Shown here: positions 42,787 through 51,940 of the stretch, piece after piece
Layout of the letters: each line of letters starts with the position of its first letter
Numbering within the stretch: the stretch's first letter is position 1
From: Roseateles toxinivorans
GTDB lineage: Bacteria > Pseudomonadota > Gammaproteobacteria > Burkholderiales > Burkholderiaceae_C
DNA length: 64,000 bases
Reading direction: 5' to 3'
NCBI RefSeq assembly: GCF_004362525.1
Contig: NZ_SNXS01000012.1
Location: 1 to 64,000 of the forward strand
Translations under genes and position numbers: made by a program
The notes under the pieces: model-generated
Told to the model about the DNA's origin: nothing
The model's database searches: none
Seen by the model: only the letters and a program-made list of their open reading frames with translations

Positions 42787-43397
42787 AGCCCGCCTGGATT
42801 GAATGCGAGGCCCTGCCCGCCCACCCCGACTTCCGCTCGCTGCTGAGCATAGCGGGCATCGCCATCGACCTGCGCTATGCCACGCCGGACAACTTCGTCG
42901 GCCGGCCGCTGTATGGCGGCTTGGACTGCAACTTCCTGCGCCGCGAGGCCGCCGCCGGGCTGGAGTCGGCCGTCGCCTGGCTGGCTCACAAGCGCCCCGG
43001 CTACCAGCTGCTGGTGCTGGACGCGCTGCGCCCGCAAAGCGTGCAGGAGACCCTGTTCGCCGAGCTGGCCGGCACGCCGCTGGAGTTGTATCTGGCCCAT
43101 CCGGAACGGGGCTCCATCCACTCCTTCGGCATGGCCGTGGACGCGACCCTGCTCGACCCGCAGGGCCGCGAATGCGATATGGGCACGCCCTTCGACGACA
43201 TGAGCGCCCTGTCGCACCCCGAGTTTGAGGCGCAGCATCTGGCCCAGGGCTTTCTGAGCGCCGAGCAACTGAGCCACCGCGGCTGGTTGCGCGCGGCCAT
43301 GCTGCAGGCCGGCTTTCACGCCATCACCACCGAGTGGTGGCATTTCGACTTCGGCGATCGCGCCACCGTGCGGCGGGATCTGCCGCGCGTGTTGTAA
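42783..43397 (+). CDS. ddpX: D-alanyl-D-alanine dipeptidase (DdpX/VanX-like, M15D)
   Basis: 204 residues starting at GTG 42783. The zinc motif SIHSFGMAVD (Ser111, His113, Asp120) and TEWWHFDF (Glu184, His187) are the conserved VanX/DdpX ligands and catalytic base. Splits D-Ala-D-Ala released from wall turnover to D-Ala. Length is typical (about 200). No signal peptide, so cytosolic as for DdpX. Starts on the GTGA overlap with the LysR stop, and is followed after 14 bases by an LD-carboxypeptidase gene. Confidence 0.9.
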   Translation: MKPAWIECEALPAHPDFRSLLSIAGIAIDLRYATPDNFVGRPLYGGLDCNFLRREAAAGLESAVAWLAHKRPGYQLLVLDALRPQSVQETLFAELAGTPLELYLAHPERGSIHSFGMAVDATLLDPQGRECDMGTPFDDMSALSHPEFEAQHLAQGFLSAEQLSHRGWLRAAMLQAGFHAITTEWWHFDFGDRATVRRDLPRVL

Positions 43398-43411
43398 TTT
43401 TCGGGACCAAG

Positions 43412-44449
43412 ATGCCCCACCCCAGACGCCACTTCGTTCAAGCCCTGGCCGCCGGCACAGCCGCAGCCGCCCTGCCTTCGGCCCAGGCGGCAAGGCCGCA
43501 GGCGCTGTATGCCAAACGCCTGCAGCCCGGGGACACGATAGGCCTGGTCAGCCCGGCCAACGCAAGCTACGAGCGCGAGCCGGTGCAGATCGCCATCGAG
43601 GCCCTGCAGGCGCTGGGCTTCAAGGTCAAGCCCGGGGTCCATCTGCGCGCCCGCTACGGCCAGTTCGCCGGCACCGACGCGCAGCGCGCGGCCGACGTCA
43701 ACGCGATGTTTGCCGACGACGAGGTGGCCGGCATCATGGCCCTGACCGGGGGCTCGGGCTGCAACCGCATCGTCGACAAGCTGGACTACGCACTGATACG
43801 GCGCAAGCCCAAGTTCTTCGGCGGCTTCTCCGACCTCACCTGCCTGCTCAACGCCATCCAGCAGCAGACCGGACTGGTGACCTTCCATGGCCCGGTGGCC
43901 GCCTCGGAGTGGAACCCCTTCAGCGTGGCCCACTTCCAGGCCCTGGTGATGGAGGGCCAGGCCATGCTGCTGCGCAATCCGCAGGGCGAGCGCGGCGAGC
44001 ACCTGGTGCAGACCCAGGACCGCACCACGACGCTGCGCGGCGGCCGCGCGCGCGGCCGTCTGCTGGGCGGCAATCTGGCGGTGCTGAGCTCGCTGGCCGG
44101 TTCGCCCTACTTCCCGGACTTCAGAGGCGCCATCCTGTTCCTGGAAGAGATCAACGAATACATCTACCGCGTCGATCGCATGCTCTCGACGCTGCGCCTG
44201 GCCGGTGCGCTGGGTGGGCTGGCCGGCGTGGTGCTGGGCAAGTTCACCAAATGCGAGCCGGGCGACGGCTATGGCACCCTGACGCTGGACGAGGTCTTCG
44301 ACGACTATTTCCTGCCGCTGCAGGTGCCGGTGTACCGTGGTGCGATGATCGGCCACATCAAGCGCAAGTTCACCGTGCCGGTGGGCCTGGAGGCCGAGAT
44401 CGACGCGGACGCGGGTACCCTGCAGCTGTTGCGCCCGGCCGTGAGCTGA
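43412..44449 (+). CDS. LD-carboxypeptidase (S66 / LdcA-MccF family), exported
   Basis: 345 residues. The N-terminus PRRHFVQALAAGTAAAALPS is twin-arginine-like with cleavage after AQA, so export is likely, unlike cytosolic LdcA. S66 residues: nucleophile Ser140 in FGGFSDLT, the glutamate in ILFLEEINEYIYRVDRM, and histidine in MIGHIKRKFTVPVG. These proteins remove the terminal D-Ala from murein tetrapeptides, or cleave microcin C-type amides (MccF). Set in a wall-peptide cluster, so the first is preferred. It converges with the dacB gene 19 bases on. Confidence 0.85.
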   Translation: MPHPRRHFVQALAAGTAAAALPSAQAARPQALYAKRLQPGDTIGLVSPANASYEREPVQIAIEALQALGFKVKPGVHLRARYGQFAGTDAQRAADVNAMFADDEVAGIMALTGGSGCNRIVDKLDYALIRRKPKFFGGFSDLTCLLNAIQQQTGLVTFHGPVAASEWNPFSVAHFQALVMEGQAMLLRNPQGERGEHLVQTQDRTTTLRGGRARGRLLGGNLAVLSSLAGSPYFPDFRGAILFLEEINEYIYRVDRMLSTLRLAGALGGLAGVVLGKFTKCEPGDGYGTLTLDEVFDDYFLPLQVPVYRGAMIGHIKRKFTVPVGLEAEIDADAGTLQLLRPAVS

Positions 44450-44468
44450 GCGCGGCGGCCTGGGCCTC

Positions 44469-45941
44469 CTACTGCCCCTGCCTCGCCACCCAGTCGATCA
44501 GCGCGTCCAGCGCGGGCCGGCCAGCGCTGGCCCGTTCGTCGTTGATGAAGGCCACCAGCACCCAGGTGCGATCGCGGGCATCGAGCACATAGCCGGCCAC
44601 CGCCGCCACATTGCGCAGCGAGCCGGTCTTGATGCGGGCGCGGCCGGCCGCCGGACTGCCCTTGAGGCGGCGGGTCCAGGGGCTGTCGACACCGACGATG
44701 GGCAGGCTGGCCAGCAGCTCGGGCGCGTGCAGGCCGCGATGGGCGGTCTGCAGCAGCGCGGCCAGCTGCATGGGGCTGATGCGCTCGCTGCGCGACAGGC
44801 CCGAGCCGTTGTCCAGCACCAGGCCCGTCGCGTCGATGCGCTGGCGCTGGAACCATTCCCGGACCGCACGCCCGGCGGCATCGGCGGTGCGATCGGCGCC
44901 TGCGGGCTTGCCGGCATCGACACCGAGGCGCAGATAGACCATGCGGGTGAGCGGATTGTCCGAGCGCTTGTTCATGCCCCAGGCAAGCTCGGCCAGGGCG
45001 CGGCCGCGGTGCGTGGCCAGCAGGCTGGCGGTGCCGGGTGTTGCCCCTTCGCGAGTGGCCCCCAGCAGCTCGCCGCCCAGCTGGGCCCACAGTGCGCGCA
45101 CCGCCGCATCGGCCAGCAGGCTGCGGTCCACCAGGTTCAGCGCCACCAGCTTGCTGCAATTGCGCGGGAAGCTGCCGCGCAGCTCGATGCGCATGCGTGC
45201 GCCCTGGCCGGCGTCCGGCTGCAGCGCGGCCTCGGGGGTGAGCCATCCGTCTTCCCACTCTGAGCAGGGCTTGTCGTTCAGACTCAGGGCGCTGCGCAGG
45301 TCCACCGGCGCCCAGGCGGGCCGCACCTGGGCGCTCACCGCCTGCCCGTCCGCGCTGAGCGCGAAGCCCAGCAGATTGCCATTGAGCTGCAGTGCGTCCG
45401 GGACCACGTTGTACTGGAACTCGGGGGCCTCGTCGAAGGGCGGCAGCCCCTGGTCCATGCGCGCCGGATGGAACAGGCTGCGATCCAGCACCAGGCCACC
45501 CGCGATGCGGCGCACGCCGCGTTCGCGCAGGTCGCCGAGCAGCTGCCAGAGCGCGGCAAAGTCGAGGTCGGCGTCGGCCCCGCCGCGCAGATAGAGCGGG
45601 CCCTCGATGGTGTCGCCCTGGGGTGCCGCGTCGGCGAGCAGGTCGGTGTGGCCGCGGGCGTTCGGGCCCAACTGGTCCAGCGCCACCACCGTGGTCAGCA
45701 GCTTCATCGTCGAGGCCGGCTGCATAGACCGGCGCTCGTTGTGCAGCAGGGCCGCGCGGGGATCATCGAGTGCAAATGCCATCAGGCCCAGGCTGTCGGC
45801 CGGCAGGCCGGCCTGGTCCAGCGCTTGCAGCACCGGAGCCGGCAGCGCGCCGCCACCGCTCGTGGCCGCACAGCCGGCCAGCCAGACGCAGGCACCCAGC
45901 AAGACCCCACCCACCAGACGCCGCTTCAGCTCGAACCCCAT
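44469..45941 (-). CDS. dacB: D-alanyl-D-alanine carboxypeptidase/endopeptidase (PBP4, S13), lipoprotein
   Basis: 490 residues from the ATG at 45941; the longer open frame upstream is not family-like. A lipobox lies at WLAGC (Cys24). Active-site motifs are complete: SxxK in MQPASTMKLL (Ser77, Lys80), SxN-type SGS in VLDNGSGLSRSE, and KTG in ARIKTGSLRNVA. Periplasmic penicillin-binding protein that trims pentapeptide ends or splits D-Ala-mDAP cross-links. Lipidation is unusual for E. coli DacB but frequent in Burkholderiales. It converges on the LD-carboxypeptidase gene. Confidence 0.92.
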   Translation of the reverse strand: MGFELKRRLVGGVLLGACVWLAGCAATSGGGALPAPVLQALDQAGLPADSLGLMAFALDDPRAALLHNERRSMQPASTMKLLTTVVALDQLGPNARGHTDLLADAAPQGDTIEGPLYLRGGADADLDFAALWQLLGDLRERGVRRIAGGLVLDRSLFHPARMDQGLPPFDEAPEFQYNVVPDALQLNGNLLGFALSADGQAVSAQVRPAWAPVDLRSALSLNDKPCSEWEDGWLTPEAALQPDAGQGARMRIELRGSFPRNCSKLVALNLVDRSLLADAAVRALWAQLGGELLGATREGATPGTASLLATHRGRALAELAWGMNKRSDNPLTRMVYLRLGVDAGKPAGADRTADAAGRAVREWFQRQRIDATGLVLDNGSGLSRSERISPMQLAALLQTAHRGLHAPELLASLPIVGVDSPWTRRLKGSPAAGRARIKTGSLRNVAAVAGYVLDARDRTWVLVAFINDERASAGRPALDALIDWVARQGQ

Positions 45942-46253
45942 GCACCCGCCCCGTTTCTTGACATTGGCCTGCACTGTATCGGCGCAGGAGCGCTCCGAAC
46001 AGACGCAACTTCGTGGCCGCGGGCACGCACTGCGGCGGTGCCTGCCCACGGCGGACCACCGCGCATATTCCCTGGGGTTATGCAAGCACGACAAGCATTC
46101 ATTGCGCATTTGTAGCAATTCAGAGTCGTTCTCTATGGCGCGAGTCCGCAACGTTGTTGATCATGACTCCAGATCTGCCGCTTCGCCGGCTGCCGCACGC
46201 ATGGGGCCCGGACCGCAGGCGTCCACCGAATCCGCATTCAAGGAGAAGTCATC
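45942..46253. promoter_or_regulatory. 312-base divergent intergenic region of dacB and the TonB receptor
   Basis: No gene seen. The part 46080-46145 is clearly less GC-rich than its surroundings and holds a plausible sigma-70-like pair on the plus strand, TTGTAG then TATGGC with 18 bases between, about 115 bases before the receptor start. AAGGAGAAG (about 46239-46247) is the ribosome site of the receptor gene. The dacB side contains no recognisable operator. Confidence 0.3.
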
Positions 46254-49097
46254 ATGAAGTTGAACAAGCTGGTGCAATGCCTGGCCCTCGTGGGGCTCAG
46301 CGCCCACCTTGCCGCCACGGCGCAGGACGTCAGCAAGCTGCAGCGGGTGGAGATCACCGGCAGCAGCATCAAGCGCATCGCCGCCGAGGGCGCACTGCCG
46401 CTGCAGGTCATCACCCGCGGCGAGATCGACCGCGCCGGCATCGCCACCGCCGAGCAGCTGATCTCGACGCTGAACATCAACGGCAACGGTCTGGACAACC
46501 TGGCCAGCAACGCCGACGTCGTCGATGGCGCCCAGCGCGGCAACAACGGCGCCACTTCGGCCAATCTGCGCGGCCAGGGCGCCTCCAGCACCCTGGTGCT
46601 GCTCAACGGTCGTCGCGTCGCTGCCCACGGCCTGAACGGCGCGGCGGTGGATCTGAACTCGATCCCGTTCGCGGCGGTCGAGCGCATCGAAATCCTCAAG
46701 GACGGCGCCTCGGCCATCTACGGCACCGATGCCATCGGCGGCGTGATCAACTTCATCCTGCGCAAGGACTACCGCGGCCTGGAGGCGAATGCCTTCATGG
46801 ACGCCACCGAGGCCGGCGGCGGCAATGTCTTCCGCGCCTCGCTGACCGGCGGCTTCGGCGACATCGACAAGGACGGCTTCAATGTGCTGGCCTCGCTGAC
46901 CCGCAGCGACAGCAAGCTGCTGCGCGGCAACCAGCGCGACTTCGTCAACACCTTCCAGCCCGAGCGCGGCCTGTCGGTGGACACGCGCGGCACGCCCTAT
47001 GCCACCGCCTTTGCCGTCAGCGGCATCGACTCCATCCTCAGCAACAAGAGCAGCACCGGCCCGATCCAGCCCGGCACGACGCAGCAGATGTCGGCCATCA
47101 ATGTGCTGGACCTGCCCGGGCAGAAGGGCTGCAACGCGATCGACGGCCAGGCGCCCTATGACGAGAAGCTCTGGGACGTGGCCGCCTCGAAGTGGGCCTG
47201 CGCCTGGGACACCGGCCGCGCCGCCGTGCTGCAGCAGCCGGTCACCAACACCAATCTGGTGTTGCGCGGCACCTTGAAGCTGGGCGAGCACCTGATGTTC
47301 GGCGAGGTCGTGGCCGGCAAGTCGGAGTCGGCCAAGTCCTTCTCGCCCAACCAGGTGTCGAGCAGCGGCACCGCCAGCAGCGCGCTGTTCAACCTGACCT
47401 ATCCGAGCACCGGCGCGGCCTACAACACGGTGTTCAACGAGATCGCCAAGGTCTTCCCGACGATACAGCCCAACTACGGCAAGGGCATCGCCTATCGCTG
47501 GCGCTGCATGGAGTGCGGCAACCGCGAGATCGCCACCGAGTCCGACACCGGTCGCTTCCTGATCGGCGCCGAAGGGCCGATGGGCCTGGGCAACTGGGAT
47601 TACAAGGTCGGGCTGTCGCAGGCCTTCAGCAAGTCCAGCTCGGTGCTGGGCACCGGCTATTACTACACCGTGCCCTTCGTCAACATGCTGAAGAGCGGCA
47701 TCATGAATGTGTTCCTTGCTCCGGGTGAGACGCAGAGCCAGGCCGCGATGGACGCCCTGGCCGCCACCTCGGCCGCCGGCGTGACCTTGTATGGCGGCAA
47801 GTTCACCATGACCGAGGTCGATGCCTCGGCCTCGGGCACCATCATGAAGCTGCCGGCCGGTGACCTGATGGCCGCCGTCGGCGTGGACGTGCGCCGCGAG
47901 GAGTACCGCTTCAACGGCGACCAGCGCGACATTGCCGCCCGCCAGGCGATCCTGAACGCACCGTTCGACGACATCAATGCGCTGGGCGGCGTGAGCCGCA
48001 ACATCAAGGCCGTCTACGGCGAGCTGCTGGTGCCCATCACCAAGAAGCTCGAGGCCACGCTGGCCGTGCGCCGCGACGACTACACCGGCTTCGGCGACAC
48101 CACCAACCCCAAGGTCACGCTGCGCTTCACACCCTTCGACGAACTGCTGATGCGCGGTTCCTACAGCACGGGTTTCCGTGTGCCGACCTTCAACCAGCTG
48201 TTCAACGGCGTGACCATCTCGCCCTATTCGGGCAAGGACCTGGTCGACCCGGCCAAGTGCGCCACCGGCAAGGTGGACACCAGCAAGCCCGGCTGCGAGT
48301 CGATCACCCCCGACATCCTGACCGGCGGCAAGACCACGCTGGGCCCCGAGGAGTCCAAGCAGGCCACCTTCGGCATCGTCTGGGCGCCCAATGCCCAGTT
48401 CAGTGCCAACGTGGACTGGTGGTACATCAAGAAGGAAGGCACGATCCAGACCCTGTCACTGACCGAAATGGTCAGCAACTTCGGTCTCTTCCCCGAGGCC
48501 TTCTTCCGCGATGGCAGCGGCAATCTGGTCGGTATCGACCGGCGCTGGATCAATGCCGGCGAGAGCGTCACCAAGGGCGTCGAGGTGGGCGCCAAGATCA
48601 ACGGCCAACTGGCCGGCGGCAAGTGGGCGGCCAATCTGGACGGTGCCTATCTGATCGAGAAGAAGTCGCGGCTGATCGTCAACGCACCGTTCGGTGCCAG
48701 CGAGGTGGGCGTGTTCAGCCGTGCAGGCGATCTGGGCCTGCGCTGGAAGCACACCATCAGCCTGAGCTATGCCAAGGGCCCCTGGATCGGTACTGTCTCG
48801 CAGACCTACCGTGACGGCTACAAGGACTATGTGCTGCCGGGCGTGGCCTCGGGTCTGGTCGTGCCGCCGGCATGGAACCCCAACGTGGCCAGCTACACCA
48901 CCTACAACGCCAGCGCCAGCTACACCGGCTTCAAGAACCTGACCCTGACGGCGGGCATCAAGAACCTGTTCGACAAGGATCCGCCATTCTCGGTCGCCTA
49001 CGACTCCAACCTCGGTTCGGGCAGCTCCTGGGAGCCTCGAGTGGCCGACCCGCGTGGCCGCTCGTTCACCTTGATGGCGAACTACAAGTTCTTCTGA
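46254..49097 (+). CDS. TonB-dependent outer-membrane receptor
   Basis: 947 residues. Signal peptide about 1-23. Plug domain: QRVEITGSSIKRIAAEGALP, ANLRGQGASSTLVLLNGRRV and IEILKDGASAIYGTDAIGGV. The remainder is a 22-strand beta-barrel with a C-terminal aromatic (NYKFF) needed for Bam insertion. The family text resembles the large receptors of Xanthomonads and Burkholderiales that import sugars, peptides or siderophores; no ligand can be assigned. A strong ribosome site (AAGGAGAAG) precedes it. Ends in a clean rho-independent terminator. Confidence 0.93.
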   Translation: MKLNKLVQCLALVGLSAHLAATAQDVSKLQRVEITGSSIKRIAAEGALPLQVITRGEIDRAGIATAEQLISTLNINGNGLDNLASNADVVDGAQRGNNGATSANLRGQGASSTLVLLNGRRVAAHGLNGAAVDLNSIPFAAVERIEILKDGASAIYGTDAIGGVINFILRKDYRGLEANAFMDATEAGGGNVFRASLTGGFGDIDKDGFNVLASLTRSDSKLLRGNQRDFVNTFQPERGLSVDTRGTPYATAFAVSGIDSILSNKSSTGPIQPGTTQQMSAINVLDLPGQKGCNAIDGQAPYDEKLWDVAASKWACAWDTGRAAVLQQPVTNTNLVLRGTLKLGEHLMFGEVVAGKSESAKSFSPNQVSSSGTASSALFNLTYPSTGAAYNTVFNEIAKVFPTIQPNYGKGIAYRWRCMECGNREIATESDTGRFLIGAEGPMGLGNWDYKVGLSQAFSKSSSVLGTGYYYTVPFVNMLKSGIMNVFLAPGETQSQAAMDALAATSAAGVTLYGGKFTMTEVDASASGTIMKLPAGDLMAAVGVDVRREEYRFNGDQRDIAARQAILNAPFDDINALGGVSRNIKAVYGELLVPITKKLEATLAVRRDDYTGFGDTTNPKVTLRFTPFDELLMRGSYSTGFRVPTFNQLFNGVTISPYSGKDLVDPAKCATGKVDTSKPGCESITPDILTGGKTTLGPEESKQATFGIVWAPNAQFSANVDWWYIKKEGTIQTLSLTEMVSNFGLFPEAFFRDGSGNLVGIDRRWINAGESVTKGVEVGAKINGQLAGGKWAANLDGAYLIEKKSRLIVNAPFGASEVGVFSRAGDLGLRWKHTISLSYAKGPWIGTVSQTYRDGYKDYVLPGVASGLVVPPAWNPNVASYTTYNASASYTGFKNLTLTAGIKNLFDKDPPFSVAYDSNLGSGSSWEPRVADPRGRSFTLMANYKFF

Positions 49098-49121
49098 TCG
49101 CGGCCTCGGCCCAGGCCCATC

Positions 49122-49152
49122 AAACCCGCCGGTGCAAGCTGGCGGGTTTTTT
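49122..49152 (+). terminator. Rho-independent terminator after the TonB receptor
   Basis: AAACCCGCC, a 10-base loop, GGCGGGTTT and a run of six T in total. Perfect 9-base stem 25 bases after the receptor stop codon. It ends just before the convergent TPR lipoprotein gene and could serve both. Confidence 0.85.
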
Positions 49153-49163
49153 CATGGGCCGGC

Positions 49164-50864
49164 TCAGCGCGGCGCGCGCAGGGCTGCGTCGGCCAGCAGC
49201 CAGCTGCGGTCAAGCTCGGCCCTCAAGGACTGCGCCTCGCCGCGTCTGTCCTGAGCCAGCAGGGTCCGGGCCAGGCCGTCCAGCGCCCAGCCGCTGAGCG
49301 GCTGCTCGGCCAGGGCGATGCGAAAGCTTTGCTCGGCTTGGGCGTGGCGCTGCCCCCGCAGCTGCATCTCGCCGAGCAGCAGGCGGGCGCCGCCGGCCAG
49401 CATAGGCGGCTCCGTCTGGTCGGCGTAGCTGGACGCCATCACCGCCTCGGACTGGCGTACCAGCGCGTCGTCGATGCGGCCTTCGGCCAGTGCGAGTTCG
49501 GCGCGCAGCTGTGCCTGTGCGGTATTGACGAGGCTGCGCACGATCTTGGGGATGAAGGTGCTGCCGGCGTGCTGGGTGATCAGCCTGGCGGCGGCCGGCT
49601 CCAGCCGCGCCAGGGCCTCCGTGGCCCCCGCCAGCTGACCGGTACGTGCCAGCGCCGTGCCGCGCGCCATCTCGCCCAGCACCGAGGCCAGGCCCTTGCC
49701 GCCGCTGGGCAGCGGCTCCTGCAGCAAGGCGTCCCAGCGCTGCAGGCGCAGCAGGGTCAGCATCGGCAGGCTGCGCCGGTACTCGGCATACTCGTGGTTG
49801 CCCGTGGACAGGGCTGCGCTGGCGCGCGCGGTCTCCAGTGCCAGGTCGCCGCGGCCCTCCATCAGCGCTCCATACCACTGGAAATGCGTGTTGTGGCCTC
49901 GCCAGTCCTTGCTGATGCTGAACTTCTGCGCCTTCAGCTCGGCCATCATCGCCAGATCGGCCGCGTTGGCCTGCTGGTTGACACGCGTCGCATCGGCATA
50001 GCGGCCGACCAGCGCATAGGTGTGGGCCGGCATATGCAGCAGGTGCGGCGACTTGGGCGCCAGCGCGCCCAGGCGGTCGGCGGCGGCCACCGCCCGGCCG
50101 GCCACCTGCACCGCATCAACGGTGTGTATCAGGTAGTGGTTGAGCCCGGTGTGATTCGGGTGCTTGGCCAGGCCCGCTTCGAGCCGGTCGGCCACCTCGC
50201 CGATGCGGCCGGCCGGCTTGCCGGTGTCACGGTCCCACCAGTCGCCGTGGGTGGCGACCAGCTCTGCCTCGGCGTAGATGGCCAGCACATCGGCGTCATC
50301 GGCAAAGCGATCGGCCAGCATGCGCATGCGCTCGGCGTAGGCGATGTCCAGCGGGTCGGCCTTCTCCTCGGTGCCGCCGGCACCGCAGACCTCGCCCTGC
50401 AGCGGCGCGAGATTGCGGGCCTCGCTGCCATGGCCATAGCGCAGCGCCAGCGATTCGATCAGGGCGCGGTCGCGGGCCGAAGCGCCGGCGCTGCGCTTCA
50501 AGGCGTGGTCCACATGCTGCAGCGCCTCCTTGAGATCGCCGCGATCGGTGTTGTTGATATTCGGCCCCAGCGCATAGGCCACGCCCCAGGCGCACAACGC
50601 GCAATCCGGGTCCTGGGCCAGCGCGGCCTTGAAGGCGCGCACCGCCTCGACCTCGTTGAAGGCATAGGCCTGGGCGATGCCCTGGGCGAACAACCGCCGC
50701 GCCGCCTCATTGGCCTGCGAAGGCACCAGGCTGCTGGCACCGAAGCCGTCAAGCACCGGTGCCGTGGCGCGGCGATCGGGGCTGAAGGGCAGCAGGGCGC
50801 ATGCGGCCAGCACCGCGATGCTGGCGCCCGCGGTGGTGAGCCTTGCGGCCTGCTTCATCCTCAT
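49164..50864 (-). CDS. TPR-repeat lipoprotein
   Basis: 566 residues from the ATG at 50864 (another at 50858). SIAVLAACALLPF carries a lipobox (LAAC). Helical repeats throughout, for example FNEVEAVRAFKAALAQDPDC ALCAWGVA split as a CxxC-containing TPR helix; the family often appears as TPR domain proteins of cytochrome c / copper clusters. It lies 13 bases after the cytochrome c gene on the same strand, so it may assemble or bind that protein. No enzyme motif. Secreted to the periplasm or the outer membrane. Confidence 0.8.
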   Translation of the reverse strand: MRMKQAARLTTAGASIAVLAACALLPFSPDRRATAPVLDGFGASSLVPSQANEAARRLFAQGIAQAYAFNEVEAVRAFKAALAQDPDCALCAWGVAYALGPNINNTDRGDLKEALQHVDHALKRSAGASARDRALIESLALRYGHGSEARNLAPLQGEVCGAGGTEEKADPLDIAYAERMRMLADRFADDADVLAIYAEAELVATHGDWWDRDTGKPAGRIGEVADRLEAGLAKHPNHTGLNHYLIHTVDAVQVAGRAVAAADRLGALAPKSPHLLHMPAHTYALVGRYADATRVNQQANAADLAMMAELKAQKFSISKDWRGHNTHFQWYGALMEGRGDLALETARASAALSTGNHEYAEYRRSLPMLTLLRLQRWDALLQEPLPSGGKGLASVLGEMARGTALARTGQLAGATEALARLEPAAARLITQHAGSTFIPKIVRSLVNTAQAQLRAELALAEGRIDDALVRQSEAVMASSYADQTEPPMLAGGARLLLGEMQLRGQRHAQAEQSFRIALAEQPLSGWALDGLARTLLAQDRRGEAQSLRAELDRSWLLADAALRAPR

Positions 50865-50877
50865 GCCTGTCCGCGAG

Positions 50878-51345
50878 TTACTGCTGGACCGGGCGCCCTG
50901 TGCCCACCGAGCCCTGGGCGCGGGCCGAGAGATAGGCATAGAGATCGATGATATGGGCGCTGACCACCGGCTCGCCCTGCCAGGCCGGCATGCTCAGCGC
51001 GCCCTGCTTGCGCTGCACGACCTCATCGACCAGGGTGCTGCTGCCGGCCTGCGCGGCAGGCAGGTTCCAGTCGTAGCGCTTGAGCACCAGGCCAATGAAA
51101 CGGTGCGAGCCCATCTCGCGAACCCTGGGCAGCAGATCGGGTGCAAGGGCGGTGCCGCTGGCCGCCGGCCCGTGGCAGGAGGCGCAGCGCTGCTGGAACA
51201 CGCGCCAACCCGCATAGGCCGAGCCGGGCGGCCGGGCCTGCTCCGCAAGCTCCTTCGCCGCTTGGCGGTTCTGCCACTCCACTGCACAGCCGCCCAGCAG
51301 CAACAGCGAGGCTCCCATCAACGCGAGCGTGGAAAGCTTGGCCAT
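50878..51345 (-). CDS. Lipoprotein c-type cytochrome
   Basis: 155 residues from the ATG at 51345, with AAAGGGAA upstream. Lipobox LLGGC (ASLLLLGGCAVEW); one haem site, CASCHG, and a methionine ligand candidate in LSMPAWQGEPV. A monohaem class I cytochrome fixed to the membrane, for electron transfer in the periplasm. It precedes a TPR lipoprotein and follows a PCu(A)C copper chaperone (112-base gap), suggesting a copper/respiration-linked group. Partner unknown. Confidence 0.9.
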   Translation of the reverse strand: MAKLSTLALMGASLLLLGGCAVEWQNRQAAKELAEQARPPGSAYAGWRVFQQRCASCHGPAASGTALAPDLLPRVREMGSHRFIGLVLKRYDWNLPAAQAGSSTLVDEVVQRKQGALSMPAWQGEPVVSAHIIDLYAYLSARAQGSVGTGRPVQQ

Positions 51346-51457
51346 ATTGGTTCCCTTTGCGCTTGTCCTCAGCGCGAAACACACGTCGCCGCGGCGGCGG
51401 CGTACCTCATGGCCCATTCTGCATCCATCGGGGCCGGCCTGCGAGGCCGAACTGTGC

Positions 51458-51907
51458 TCAATGCTTGGCCGGTGCCCCCAGCGCACGCACCTCGGCCTTG
51501 ACCTCGACGCTCTCGCGCTTGCCGGCCTTGTCCTCGAAGACCAGGGTCAGGGGCACGGTGTCGCCGGCCTTCACCTGCTGCTTCAGGTCCATCAGCATCA
51601 GGTGGTAGCCGCCGGGCTTGAGCTCGACGGCCTTGCCGGCGGGCAGGTCCAGCGCCGGTATCTGGCGCATCTTCATGACGTTGTTGTCCATCGCCATCTC
51701 GTGCACCTCGGCCATCGGCGTCAAGGTCGTGCTGACCGCGACCAGGCGCGTGTCCTTGGCGGCGGTCAGCTGCATGAAGGCGCCGGTGGCTTTTTGCTGG
51801 GCGACGGTGGCGCGTACCCAGGGGTCCTTGACGGCGACCTGGGCCGAGGCAGTGGCCAGCAGGGCGGCGCCAAGCAGCGCGGCGAGCAGCGGAGTACGGA
51901 GTTTCAT
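51458..51907 (-). CDS. PCu(A)C periplasmic copper chaperone
   Basis: 149 residues from the ATG at 51907, with a signal peptide ending ATASA. The copper-binding pattern H-x-M ... H-x-M is present: VHEMAMDNNVMKMRQIP, then GGYHLMLMDL. PCu(A)C proteins carry Cu(I) to the CuA site of cytochrome c oxidase. An alternative start at 51922 adds five residues. The gene lies 33 bases downstream of the histidine kinase gene on the same strand. Cytochrome oxidase genes are not in the window. Confidence 0.92.
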   Translation of the reverse strand: MKLRTPLLAALLGAALLATASAQVAVKDPWVRATVAQQKATGAFMQLTAAKDTRLVAVSTTLTPMAEVHEMAMDNNVMKMRQIPALDLPAGKAVELKPGGYHLMLMDLKQQVKAGDTVPLTLVFEDKAGKRESVEVKAEVRALGAPAKH

Positions 51908-51940
51908 AAGGGGCATTCGCATCGAAGAGATCGGGCCATT

